64,000 bases of DNA from Plut-88900 sp965116945. Its GTDB lineage: Bacteria > Chloroflexota > Dehalococcoidia > Plut-88900. Each line of letters begins with the position of its first letter. Positions within the stretch are counted from its first letter, which is position 1. Below the pieces are notes generated by a model. It ran no database searches. It was not told where the DNA came from and saw only the letters and a list, made by a program, of their open reading frames with translations. Positions 40,539 to 48,174 of this stretch are shown piece after piece. Both the position numbers and the translations under genes were made by a program. The stretch is taken from assembly GCA_965116945.1 (NCBI GenBank), contig OZ220734.1, positions 744,001 to 808,000 of the forward strand, written 5' to 3'.

Positions 40539-42095
40539 TTGGCTACCGATTTGGACGCCGTAATCATCGGAGGGGGGCACAACGGGCTGGTGGCTGCGTG
40601 TTACCTGGCCAAGGCCGGGTTGAAGGTGACGGTGCTGGAGCGTCGGGGGGTGGTGGGAGGGGCATCGGTGACGGAGGAGACGTTCCCCGGGTTCCGGGTC
40701 TCGACGGCGGCGATGGTCGGGGGGCTGCTTAAGCCGAAGATCGCCACTGAGCTGGAGCTTCACAAGTTCGGCTACGGGCCCCTGGTATCGTACGATCCCA
40801 CGTCGCTCCAGCTGTTCCCGGACGGTCGGTACCTGCTCGCCTGGAACGACCCCGTGAAGACCCTGGACGAGTTTGCCAAGTTCTCCCGCAAGGACGGGGA
40901 AGCGTTCCTGGACCTGCGCATGCGGATGGACAGGCTGGTGTCGGTGCTGAAGCAGCTGGAGCTCAGGCCCCCCATGAGCATCGAGGAGATCTGCAGGCAG
41001 TTCCCGGACCCCGACGACGCCTATTTCTTCCAGGAAGTGCTGACAAGCCCCATGAAGGACTTCCTGGACGCCCGGTTCGAGACGGAGGAGGTGAAGGCAA
41101 ACGTGGTTTCGAACGGGGTGGTGGGACTGGCGGGCGGACCTTATTCGCCGGGCAGCGTGTACATGGTGCTCCACTATTGGCCCGAACTCGGTGTGCCCAT
41201 AGGCACGGTGCCCGGGGGCATGGGGGCGATAACACAGGCCCTTGCGGCTTGCGCCCGGACCCATGGGGCGGAGGTGCGGACGGAGGCCGAGGTGGCCCGC
41301 GTCATAGTCAAAGAGGAGCGGGCCACGGGGGTGGAGCTTGTGAACGGTGAGGTGCTGAACGCGCGGGTCGTCCTTTCGAATGCCGACCCGAAGCGGAGCC
41401 TGCTGGGGCTCGTCGAACCGGAACATCTGGAGGAGAGCTTCCGCGGGAGGATCGGGTCGGTCAGGACGGAGGGTGTGGTGTTCAAGGCCAACCTGGCCCT
41501 GAGCGAACTGCCCGACTTCACGGCAATTCCGGGCAAGGAGGTCGGGCCGCAGCACATTGCGCCCTTCAGGATATGCCCCTCGGTCGACTACCTGGAGCGG
41601 GCGTGGGACGACGCCAAGTTCGGGGGGACGTCTCGGGAGCCGTACATGTACTGCGTCTTACATTCAGCGACGGACCCGACCGCCGCGCCGGAGGGCAAGC
41701 ACCTGCTGGGGGTGTTCGTGCAGTATGCGCCCTACCATCTTCGGGACACGGACTGGGACACCGAGCGGGATATCTTCGGAAAACGGTGCATCGACACCCT
41801 GGCGCAATACGCTCCCAACATCCCCAACGCCATCATCGACTACCAGTTCCTATCTCCGAGGGACCTGGAGGAGAAGCTGTACCTGACCGACGGCCACATG
41901 TTCCACACCGAGAACTCCTTCACCCAGCTGTTCAACGCCCGGCCCATCCGGGGCATGAGCGATTACCGTACTCCGATATCCGGGTACTACCTGTGCGGGG
42001 CGGGCACCCATCCCGGCGGCACGGTTCGAGGGGCTCCGGGGCACAACGCTGCCCACGAGGTCATAAAGGACCTGGGGGAGGGGGTGGTCGGATGA
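40539..42095 (+). CDS. FAD-dependent oxidoreductase, phytoene desaturase (CrtI)-like, copy 1
   Basis: A 518-residue flavoprotein of the CrtI/phytoene-desaturase superfamily. AVIIGGGHNGLVAACYLAKAGLKV is the dinucleotide-binding beta-alpha-beta, followed by VLERRGVVGGASVTEE. ARVVLSNADPKRSLLGLV and the C-terminal YYLCGAGTHPGGTVRGAPGHNAA are family signatures. I take the TTG at 40539 as start: GGGAGG lies just upstream, and the paralogue at 58675 begins at the same position. No carotenoid genes are nearby, so it is more likely a general alkene or alcohol oxidoreductase. It shares an ATGA overlap with the next gene. Confidence 0.85.
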   Translation: MATDLDAVIIGGGHNGLVAACYLAKAGLKVTVLERRGVVGGASVTEETFPGFRVSTAAMVGGLLKPKIATELELHKFGYGPLVSYDPTSLQLFPDGRYLLAWNDPVKTLDEFAKFSRKDGEAFLDLRMRMDRLVSVLKQLELRPPMSIEEICRQFPDPDDAYFFQEVLTSPMKDFLDARFETEEVKANVVSNGVVGLAGGPYSPGSVYMVLHYWPELGVPIGTVPGGMGAITQALAACARTHGAEVRTEAEVARVIVKEERATGVELVNGEVLNARVVLSNADPKRSLLGLVEPEHLEESFRGRIGSVRTEGVVFKANLALSELPDFTAIPGKEVGPQHIAPFRICPSVDYLERAWDDAKFGGTSREPYMYCVLHSATDPTAAPEGKHLLGVFVQYAPYHLRDTDWDTERDIFGKRCIDTLAQYAPNIPNAIIDYQFLSPRDLEEKLYLTDGHMFHTENSFTQLFNARPIRGMSDYRTPISGYYLCGAGTHPGGTVRGAPGHNAAHEVIKDLGEGVVG

Positions 42096-42694
42096 ATACA
42101 CTAAGAGGAGATTATGCCCTAATGGCCAAGCTGAAACGACTATCGCTTTGGGCGTTCATCGGGTTTCTTGTGGTCACGGCTATCGTGGCGATTGTGGCGG
42201 TGGTGAGTGGAGACTTCGGAGATTTCGAAGCCAAGGTGCTAATAACGAGCCTGATCATCTCCGGAGCGAGCGTGTGCGTGATGGCATATGCCATCTTTGC
42301 CGAGAGGACCGGCCAGATGCGGGTAGGCCAGGTCGGGGTGGCGCTTACGGTCGTGGCGGCGGGTTTGCTGCTGGTGGGCATGTGGTCTGAGAGGGGCGAG
42401 GATGAGTTCTGGAAGGTGACTTTGACCTTCCTGATTCTCGCGGTCGGGCTGGCCTATGCCCTTCTCCTGTTGCTGCCCGAGCTCAAGGGGAGGCAGAGGT
42501 GGGTGCGCACAACCTCGTCGGTCTCGATAGGGGCGCTGGCGGGCATGAGCATAATTGGTATCTGGGCAGAGTTTTCCGAGGATTGGTACATCCGGTTATT
42601 GGCCGTGGTGGCGATATTGGTCGCGCTGCAGACGCTGGTGATCCCGGTGTTGGTGTGGCTGCGGAGGATGGGGGAGGGGGAGAGGGTGGGCTAG
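42092..42694 (+). CDS. Six-span membrane protein of unknown function
   Basis: A 200-residue protein with six predicted membrane spans: FIGFLVVTAIVAIVAVV, VLITSLIISGASVCVMAYAI, GVALTVVAAGLLLVGMW, VTLTFLILAVGLAYALLLLL, SIGALAGMSIIGIWAEF and LLAVVAILVALQTLVIPVL. Charged loops are short. No family is recognised. It overlaps the upstream oxidoreductase by ATGA and ends in a CTAG shared with recA; an alternative ATG at 42122 would remove 10 residues. Close coupling suggests it acts with the CrtI-like enzyme, perhaps as a membrane anchor. Confidence 0.65.
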   Translation: MNTLRGDYALMAKLKRLSLWAFIGFLVVTAIVAIVAVVSGDFGDFEAKVLITSLIISGASVCVMAYAIFAERTGQMRVGQVGVALTVVAAGLLLVGMWSERGEDEFWKVTLTFLILAVGLAYALLLLLPELKGRQRWVRTTSSVSIGALAGMSIIGIWAEFSEDWYIRLLAVVAILVALQTLVIPVLVWLRRMGEGERVG

Positions 42695-43740
42695 AACGGC
42701 TCTCCGTCGCCGCCGTTGAGGGAGGGTGGGGTGGGGAGGAGGGGGAGTTCGGCCTGTTCGCGGATGCGGTTTTCCAGGGCGAAGGCCATTTCCCGGTTGC
42801 TCCTGAGGAAGTCCTTTGCGTTCTCCCGACCCTGGCCGAGGCGGGTCTCGTCCCAGGAGTAGAAGGCGCCGCTCTTCTTCAGGATCCCGTATTCGACGCC
42901 GAGGTCCACGAGGTCTCCTTCGCGGCTGATGCCCTGCTTGAACATGATGTCGAACTCGGCGACGCGGAAGGGGGCGGAAACTTTGTTCTTCACGACTTTG
43001 GCCCGGACCCGATTCCCGACGACCACCGTCTGCTGCTTTATGGACTCTATGCGTCGGAGGTCGATGCGGACGGAGCTGTAGAACTTGAGGGCCCGGCCGC
43101 CGGGGGTGACTTCCGGGTTGCCGAACATGATGCCGACCTTTTCCCGGAGCTGGTTGATGAAGACGACGGCGCAGTGGGAGCGGCTGGTGGCGGCGGTGAG
43201 CTTGCGGAGGGCCTGGGACATGAGGCGGGCCTGGAGGCCGACGTGGGTGTCGCCCATCTCGCCCTCGATCTCGGCGCGGGGGACCAGGGCGGCCACGGAG
43301 TCGATGACTACGATATCGACGGCGTTGGAGCGGATGAGGGCCTCGGCGATTTCGAGGGCCTGCTCGCCGGTGTCGGGCTGGGAGATGAGGAGGTCTTCGA
43401 TGTTGATGCCGCACTTGGCGGCGTAGGTGGGGTCGAGGGCGTGCTCGGCGTCTATGTAGGCGGCCATGCCGCCGTTGGCCTGGGCCTGGGCGATGAGGTG
43501 CTGGGCGAGGGTGGACTTACCGGCGGACTCGGCGCCGAAGACCTCGATGATGCGACCCTTGGGGATGCCGCCGATGCCGAGGGCGATGTCGAGGCCGAGG
43601 GAGCCAGTGGGTATGGCCTCGACGGTGAGGGAGCGGGAGGCGTCGCCGAGGCGCATGATGGAGCCCTGGCCAAACTGCTTTTCGATGTGTCCAAGGGCGA
43701 GTTCGAGGGCTTTGGTTTTCTCGGTAGTCATGGTTGGCAT
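42691..43740 (-). CDS. recA: Recombinase RecA
   Basis: A 349-residue RecA for homologous recombination and the SOS response. IPTGSLGLDIALGIGGIPKGRI leads to the P-loop at residues 69-76, which reads GAESAGKS instead of the near-universal GPESSGKT. Downstream signatures are normal: DSVAALVPRAEIEGEMGD, VGLQARLMSQALRKL, FINQLREKVGIMFGNPE and GGRALKFYSSVR. The C-terminal tail is short and only mildly acidic. No clear Shine-Dalgarno sequence or SOS box is seen. TTGATTGAAC repeats lie 25-80 bases upstream of the start. Confidence 0.95.
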   Translation of the reverse strand: MPTMTTEKTKALELALGHIEKQFGQGSIMRLGDASRSLTVEAIPTGSLGLDIALGIGGIPKGRIIEVFGAESAGKSTLAQHLIAQAQANGGMAAYIDAEHALDPTYAAKCGINIEDLLISQPDTGEQALEIAEALIRSNAVDIVVIDSVAALVPRAEIEGEMGDTHVGLQARLMSQALRKLTAATSRSHCAVVFINQLREKVGIMFGNPEVTPGGRALKFYSSVRIDLRRIESIKQQTVVVGNRVRAKVVKNKVSAPFRVAEFDIMFKQGISREGDLVDLGVEYGILKKSGAFYSWDETRLGQGRENAKDFLRSNREMAFALENRIREQAELPLLPTPPSLNGGDGEPF

Positions 43741-43765
43741 GATAGCACAAATGGGCCGCTAGACG

Positions 43766-43818
43766 TTGATTGAACATTGATTGAACATTGATTGAAGTCG
43801 TAGCTGTTTTGATTGAAC
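43766..43818. repeat. Phased 10-mer direct repeats TTGATTGAAC, copy C
   Basis: Units begin at 43766, 43777, 43788 (last base G) and 43809, the same 11-11-21 spacing as at 12064. The sequence between and after them (TCGTAGCTGTTTTGATTGAA, then CGACGCCTG) is also conserved. It lies just upstream of recA. Confidence 0.75.
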
Positions 43819-43884
43819 GACGCCTGAAGAGGAAAGGAATGTAATAAGGGTGAGTGGCAATGATGGGGGTGATTGTTTCGGAAG

Positions 43885-43913
43885 GATGGATTCCTGCCTC
43901 CGCAGGAATGACG
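43885..43913. repeat. Dispersed palindrome GGATTCCTGC-CTCC-GCAGGAATGACG
   Basis: A copy of the GGATTCC...GGAATGACG element with perfect ATTCCTGC/GCAGGAAT arms that differ from those of the copies at 12365 and 44209. Confidence 0.6.
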
Positions 43914-44006
43914 TAAAGAGGGGTGTGGGTTTTTGATTGTTTTGCGTTTTCAGGCACGGCTTTGATTGTTTAAGGACCGGGGAGGGAACCCTCTCCCCCT
44001 TGATCC

Positions 44007-44037
44007 CCCTCTCCCTTAGGGCCTTTAAGGGAGAGGG
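44007..44037. repeat. Inverted-repeat hairpin CCCTCTCCCTTA/TAAGGGAGAGGG
   Basis: A 12-bp perfect stem, counterpart of 12189-12221 with a compensatory pair change. It is followed immediately by the variable-stem hairpin, as in block A. Confidence 0.7.
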
Positions 44038-44045
44038 AGAGAGAA

Positions 44046-44094
44046 GAACAGAGGCAGAGGTCGGCGCGGAAGCGCCGACCTCTGCCTCTAGTTC
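44046..44094. repeat. Constant-end variable-stem hairpin, copy 3
   Basis: GAAC, an 18-bp perfect stem (44050-44067 with 44072-44089, loop GGAA), A-GTTC. Beyond the outer AGAGGC the stem sequence is unrelated to copies 1, 2 and 4. On the minus strand the hairpin is followed by GTTCTTCTCTCTC, a weak terminator tract downstream of structured RNA copy C. Confidence 0.65.
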
Positions 44095-44160
44095 AATACT
44101 GGGTAGAAGGGAAGGGATGCCTCTCAGCACCATAGGAGGACCATCACCCCGCACCGGAGA

Positions 44161-44187
44161 GGGCGACCGGCCGGTCGCCCCTACGGG
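44161..44187. repeat. REP-like palindrome GGGCGACCGGCCGGTCGCCC
   Basis: A perfect 20-base palindrome followed by CTACGGG. The identical palindrome recurs at 44713-44732 and a degenerate one (GAGCGACCGGCCAATCGCCC) at about 37171. Confidence 0.7.
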
Positions 44188-44208
44188 GGACCCGGCCCCA
44201 CCCCGGGG

Positions 44209-44240
44209 ATGGATTCCGGCTCGGGGGCGGGAATGACGGA
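44209..44240. repeat. Dispersed palindrome GGATTCC-x-GGAATGACGG, block C copy
   Basis: It holds the same relative position next to structured RNA copy C as 12365-12396 holds next to copy A. Confidence 0.6.
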
Positions 44241-44269
44241 TGGGGAGAGAAGGGCTCGGGTTATTCGGT

Positions 44270-44849
44270 TGTGGGGTTTGGGTTTGCATTCTGTTCTGTC
44301 TGTTTTGGAGGGGTCGGCGATGGAAGGTCCGGGACTCTATGGGCAGGAATTCGGTGGGGGCCTATGGCGAAACGAACGAGTAGGCAGTCCACCATAGAAG
44401 GTGAACCACCGAAAGAGCGGGCAGAGCCCGCCAGAGTCGTCGTGGTGGACGACTAGGGGAATCCGGTTTATGGGCGGGACTCCAAAGAAAGGCCTGATGC
44501 GGCCTTCAGATGCGCCGGCAATGTCGATGCCGGTGTCATAGACGCGGTTCTTGCGGTGTCCGCGTAGACGGCATGTCCTTCAGAGAGGGTGCGCCGTAGA
44601 GAGTGTATGGACCTTCCATCGCCTGGATGGTTAGGGAAGGGGGCACGGGACCCGGTGGGATGAGGAGATGGCGTCGTTTGCTTGTGCCGCAACCTGCTCG
44701 CTTCGCAGGGGAGGGCGACCGGCCGGTCGCCCCTACGGGAGGGGAGAGGTGTTGGGATGGGCTTAGGCGTTGAGTCCTCGGGTGGGGTCTCGGGGGCTTC
44801 CCTGGGGTTTTGGGTTCCTCCTTTGATAAAGAGAATATTTGTTCGAACC
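44270..44849 (-). ncRNA. Putative structured RNA, copy C
   Basis: In transcript order from about 44849: leader with CCCACGGTTCGAACA, AAGGAGG (44823-44817), CCCCAGGGAAGCCCCC, CGAGGACTCAACGCC, TTGCGGCACAAGC, CACCGGGTCCCGTG, CTTCCCT, then GGCGATGGAAGGTCC (44623-44609), which pairs perfectly with GGACCTTCCATCGCC (44330-44316). The enclosed 278-base middle is the shortest of the three copies. The tail CCTCCAAAACAGACAGAACA matches B and A. A 236-codon minus-strand frame covers the region but its reading frame is not kept in the other copies, and the peptide is of low complexity, so I judge it non-coding. Ends are approximate. Confidence 0.6.
44713..44739. repeat. REP-like palindrome within structured RNA copy C
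   Basis: GGGCGACCGGCCGGTCGCCC followed by CTACGGG, identical to 44161-44187. A degenerate form is at the equivalent place in copy B (about 37171); copy A has a different sequence there. Confidence 0.65.
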
Positions 44850-44855
44850 GTGGGT

Positions 44856-44884
44856 AGTTTAGTACGGGTGTTCATAGGTGTCAA
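44856..44884 (-). promoter_or_regulatory. Predicted sigma70 promoter of structured RNA copy C
   Basis: On the minus strand TTGACA (44884-44879), exactly 17 bases, TAAACT (44861-44856). Confidence 0.72.
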
Positions 44885-44923
44885 GGGGGTTTTGGCACAG
44901 TTTTTGGGGGGGAGAGCACAGGG

Positions 44924-44952
44924 TTGGCGGACCGGGCGGGGTCCGATAGAAT
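44924..44952 (+). promoter_or_regulatory. Predicted promoter of the tandem 94-aa genes
   Basis: TTGGCG (44924-44929), 17 bases, TAGAAT (44947-44952). It is divergent from the structured RNA promoter 40 bases away. Confidence 0.5.
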
Positions 44953-45005
44953 GCGGGACCATTTTTTGACGGCCTCGGGTGACGGGGCTGGGGAGGGAAT
45001 CGCAT

Positions 45006-45290
45006 ATGAGCATGTATGTTTGGCGAGTCAAGACGGAGTACATAGATGCGCCCAAAGAACCAGTGCGGGATTTCCTTGATGCCCTGATCATGGAAGGCTT
45101 CGACGACACGTGGGGCGGGGTGGTGGAGAGCAACGCCTTCTTTGAAGCGGAGCAGGACGACCTGTTGAGGAAGGCCAAGGCGTACGCCTGGGAGCGAGGA
45201 TTGCCCAGGGAGGAGGGCGATAAGGTGGTGGAATGGGTTAGTAAGCTCCCGTGGGAAGACGGCGCGCTCTCGCTGAACGTGAATTGGTAG
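45006..45290 (+). CDS. Unknown 94-residue protein, tandem copy 1
   Basis: A 94-residue acidic protein of a family I do not recognise. It is paralogous to the next gene: both have a D-x-PKEPV motif near residue 16, a FLD/FLA-L segment, a central SNAF/GNAF followed by an acidic helix (EQDDLLRKAKAYAWERGL), a second helix, the motif LPWE, and end in NW exactly at residue 94. The start at 45006 follows GGGAGGG by about eight bases; the in-frame start at 44979 is less likely. No signal peptide, membrane span or Cys pair is present. It begins the accessory stretch with AIPR and HEPN genes. Confidence 0.7.
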   Translation: MSMYVWRVKTEYIDAPKEPVRDFLDALIMEGFDDTWGGVVESNAFFEAEQDDLLRKAKAYAWERGLPREEGDKVVEWVSKLPWEDGALSLNVNW

Positions 45291-45318
45291 GTTGTGGGAT
45301 TAAGAGGAGAAAAGAACT

Positions 45319-45603
45319 ATGGGACTTGATGTGGGAATAGTGGACATTGAGCACATGGACAGGCCCAAGGAACCTGTGTTGGGGTTCCTCGCCGAATTAG
45401 CCGGGGAGGACTTACCCGAGGGCTGGAGTGGGGGTTGGGAAGGGAACGCGTTTTTGCAGATATACCAGGAGGACTTGGAGCGCAGGGCAAAGGAATATGC
45501 CTCTGCACAGGGATTGTCTCAGGATGATGCCGACAGTCTGATGTCGTGGGTTGGGGGCCTCCCTTGGGAGAAGCACGTCATCATGCTTTATTTGAATTGG
45601 TAG
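45319..45603 (+). CDS. Unknown 94-residue protein, tandem copy 2
   Basis: The diverged twin of the preceding gene, with identical length and landmarks: DIEHMDRPKEPVLGFL, EGNAFLQIYQEDLERRAKEYA, SWVGGLPWEKH and the final LYLNW. AGAGGAG precedes the start. The 28-base gap indicates one transcript. Behind it two short hairpins (GTCTCCC/GGGAGAC at 45611-45625 and AATACT/AGTATT at 45634-45649) separate it from the converging AIPR gene. Confidence 0.7.
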   Translation: MGLDVGIVDIEHMDRPKEPVLGFLAELAGEDLPEGWSGGWEGNAFLQIYQEDLERRAKEYASAQGLSQDDADSLMSWVGGLPWEKHVIMLYLNW

Positions 45604-45647
45604 TAAGGCTGTCTCCCAGGGAGACACCTAGGCAATACTGGGGAGTA

Positions 45648-47438
45648 TTATGGCAGCGATTCTCTGGGATCCCTATCGTTGCTGGCCTCGATATCGAGTT
45701 CTTGGTCGGCAGACTCACGGAGTAATTCCAACGGAACTACCCCAGAACCAAGTTCTTTGGACGCCCTGAAGAAATCTCGTAATTGCATTGGAGGGTCTGT
45801 ACCTAATATATTATTTGCGCGTCGGACAGCGTTACGGCAGGCTAAATTCACCACACGAAAAACATCGTCAAACCATTCGCCACTGGTTTCCACAAGGTTT
45901 AAAGACATTTCTCGGGAGAAGTAATCTGTAGGTCCCAGTTTGTAACGTTCGCGAAGGATCCGTGAAATCAAATATACTAGATGGAAAGTTGAGTATTTCT
46001 CTCGAATAGTCTTCTTCTGAACTAAATCCAGCAACGTCCACGGCAAAAGAAGTTGTTGAGCCCTAACACTTGATGGAAAGACTCGGTTGTACAATTCTCG
46101 GTCTTCTTCAGACCGTATTCCTTGGAATACATATCGCACCCGATCTAGTGCATATTCAGGTTGCCCGATGAAGGCCAGTGATGCTTGAGCTAATGGTTGC
46201 ACTTCTATATGCCGTTTACGACGGCCCGTCTTGAAGCGGGCTTTCTGTTCGTTATTTAGAACGTATTTCCAATATCCCTGCTTGATTTCATAATACCAAG
46301 GAGGTTGTAACGACCCGAAGTCCGTTTGCAGTCTTCGTTGTTGATTCTCAAAAGAGGTGTAGTCTTTTGCCTTGAGTGCAGATTGGGAATTTGAAGCACT
46401 GGCTATTTGTTGAGCCAAGTTTTCTTCTTCGCCAGCAACAGTGAGTTTTAGGTCAATCCACGTTTCATTTAGTTCGGAATCTGGTCGTCCGTTGAGGGTG
46501 TAGGTAGTTTGGCACCCGTTAACGATTTGAAAGTTCTTGGCAGTAAGAGTTCTATCTGTCGTCCAGAAATCCTCGCAAGTTGCGTATATTCCATTATTCA
46601 GCAAATGGAATATATTTCGACCCCTTCTAGTGCTGAGGGTGGAGGCTATGTTCCTGTTTACTTTGGCGTTGGCTATGGGTCCCCTTGGGTTTAGTAGGAA
46701 CAGTCTGAAACCTCTATCCGGCTTTCGAAATTCTTCTACTAATTCATTGGCGTTTATTGTTGCGCGCAGGAATTTTAGGCCGTCCTTAACGGATGAATAG
46801 GACATCTTGTTTTCCAATGTGAATGTCACTTCGTACGTCTCGACACGAAGGCCGGCTTGGTGGGCATCGAAGAGCCTGGCTAGGCTTCCCTCGTCCTCCA
46901 ATTGCAAAGAGCAACTAACTGTGTTTCGAGTGCCGTCGCTCAACGAAAGTGCCCTTTCTACCTGGGCTTTTGAACTGGCGAACTGCTTTGCAGATGGAGC
47001 AAAACCACCCTTGGACGCGAATACCATCCTAACTCCATAACCTTCCCTGAGTTTTTCCTCGAAGACTTTGGCGAGTTCGCGCACGGATTCGTTGGGGGTC
47101 TTGGCAACGCGTTCTGGATTCAAGACTTCTTGAGGGGCTTCCCAGAATTTTGCGAGTTTTCCTTCAGCAACACTGCTGGAACCCCCCATTGATTGGAACA
47201 AAAAGAACTCTTCGGCGGTGTCGTCATAGAAATAGCCGTCGATCTCGAGGTCGCCAGGTTGGTCTATAGCGGTTAACTCTATAATTTGCTGATCAGACAG
47301 CGCAGGATCGGGGGCAGTTTGTTGGAAGGCTACATGTCGAAAAGCCTGTTCAACTGCCCTTTCATAATAGGTCTCAGAGAGTTCTCCAATGTGTTCTCTA
47401 AATCGCTCTATTACTTCATTTTGTAGGATGCTGGGCAT
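45648..47438 (-). CDS. AIPR-family (abortive phage infection) protein
   Basis: A 596-residue protein of the AIPR family, first noted in plasmid-encoded abortive infection. The hallmark segment NFQIVNGCQTTYTLNG is present near the middle, preceded by RNIFHLLNNGIYATCEDF, and followed by LAQQIASASNSQSALKAKDY, all typical. The N-terminal third (ERFREHIGELSETYYERAVEQ, then DGYFYDDTAEEFFLFQS) resembles a PD-(D/E)xK-like fold, which is common in these proteins. I use the ATG at 47438; a GTG at 47453 is also in frame. Codon and base usage is distinctly less GC-rich than neighbouring genes, a sign of horizontal transfer. It is probably an anti-phage effector. Confidence 0.82.
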   Translation of the reverse strand: MPSILQNEVIERFREHIGELSETYYERAVEQAFRHVAFQQTAPDPALSDQQIIELTAIDQPGDLEIDGYFYDDTAEEFFLFQSMGGSSSVAEGKLAKFWEAPQEVLNPERVAKTPNESVRELAKVFEEKLREGYGVRMVFASKGGFAPSAKQFASSKAQVERALSLSDGTRNTVSCSLQLEDEGSLARLFDAHQAGLRVETYEVTFTLENKMSYSSVKDGLKFLRATINANELVEEFRKPDRGFRLFLLNPRGPIANAKVNRNIASTLSTRRGRNIFHLLNNGIYATCEDFWTTDRTLTAKNFQIVNGCQTTYTLNGRPDSELNETWIDLKLTVAGEEENLAQQIASASNSQSALKAKDYTSFENQQRRLQTDFGSLQPPWYYEIKQGYWKYVLNNEQKARFKTGRRKRHIEVQPLAQASLAFIGQPEYALDRVRYVFQGIRSEEDRELYNRVFPSSVRAQQLLLPWTLLDLVQKKTIREKYSTFHLVYLISRILRERYKLGPTDYFSREMSLNLVETSGEWFDDVFRVVNLACRNAVRRANNILGTDPPMQLRDFFRASKELGSGVVPLELLRESADQELDIEASNDRDPRESLP

Positions 47439-47513
47439 GAGCCACCTCGGCACGCAGGAATGATGGCGAGTCTATCAGGATGAGACTTTACGGTCCACAA
47501 TTCTCCCACACCG

Positions 47514-47549
47514 GGGGATGGATTCCGGCTCGGGGGCTGGAATGACGGA
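47514..47549. repeat. Dispersed palindrome GGATTCCGGC...CTGGAATGACGG
   Basis: Another copy of the GGATTCC/GGAATGACGG element, between the AIPR and HEPN-like genes. Confidence 0.55.
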
Positions 47550-47633
47550 TAAGGGTCGGGGATGATGGGAGGGGTGCTGTAAGGCTGACACATCCGCCCC
47601 ATTCGTACTATCATTGTCGCGCAGGAACACCCT

Positions 47634-48020
47634 ATGACGACTACTTCAGCCAACCCTACACCCATCTTCGCCGATGCATGGCGGATGCACGGGGTGGCGC
47701 TGCAACGCATGGCGGCGGGGGACATACGGGACGCCGCCGACAAGGCCTGGTGCGCCGCCAAGCGCGCCACCGACGCCCTAATCCTGGCCCGCACCGGCAA
47801 TCTCCCACCGAAGTCGCCAGACACCACGCGCTCGCTGCTGAGGCTGGCCCAGGACCATCCCGAGCTGCGCGGCCTGCGGGCCCGCTACACCGAGAGGCGG
47901 GACATCCTGCACGGGGACTGCTTCTACACGGGTCTCTGCGAGCCTACGGATGCCATTGAAGGGCTTATCCAAGAGACGGGGTTGTTCATACAGGACGCCG
48001 AGGCGTTCGCACGTTCCTAA
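47634..48020 (+). CDS. HEPN-like protein (PaREP1/nucleotidyltransferase-associated type)
   Basis: A 128-residue all-helical protein. AWRMHGVALQRMAAGDIRDAADKAWCAAKRATDALIL forms the first two helices, and ERRDILHGDCFY carries an R-x4-H motif at the start of the last helix, the catalytic RNase signature of HEPN domains. Such proteins occur as toxins with nucleotidyltransferase antitoxins or as stand-alone defence RNases. No nucleotidyltransferase gene is adjacent. It lies next to AIPR in the accessory stretch. HEPN assignment is from fold pattern and motif only. Confidence 0.6.
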   Translation: MTTTSANPTPIFADAWRMHGVALQRMAAGDIRDAADKAWCAAKRATDALILARTGNLPPKSPDTTRSLLRLAQDHPELRGLRARYTERRDILHGDCFYTGLCEPTDAIEGLIQETGLFIQDAEAFARS

Positions 48021-48072
48021 TTGTTCCCGCCCCACCCCGAGACCTATACATAACCAGTCTTTTGACATTCGA

Positions 48073-48174
48073 TTCACCCTCACCCTAGCCCTCTCCCATC
48101 AAGGGAGAGGGGACTGGACGGCCCCCCGCTCATACTTCGACTACGCTCAGCATGAGCGGGCCCAGCCCTCTGAA
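48073..48174. repeat. REP cluster (CCCTCTCCC palindrome and TTCGACTACGCTCAG element)
   Basis: CACCCTCACCCTAGCCCTCTCC...AAGGGAGAGGGG is the reverse complement of the element at 32690. It is followed by TTCGACTACGCTCAGCATGA (48138-48157), whose sister TTCGACTCCGCTCAGGGCGA lies at 57557. Confidence 0.6.

Noticed and set aside
44468..45178. 236-codon minus-strand frame over structured RNA copy C
   Set aside because: The peptide is Pro/Ser/Arg-rich low complexity, its frame is not preserved in copies A and B, and it has no ribosome binding site at its start.
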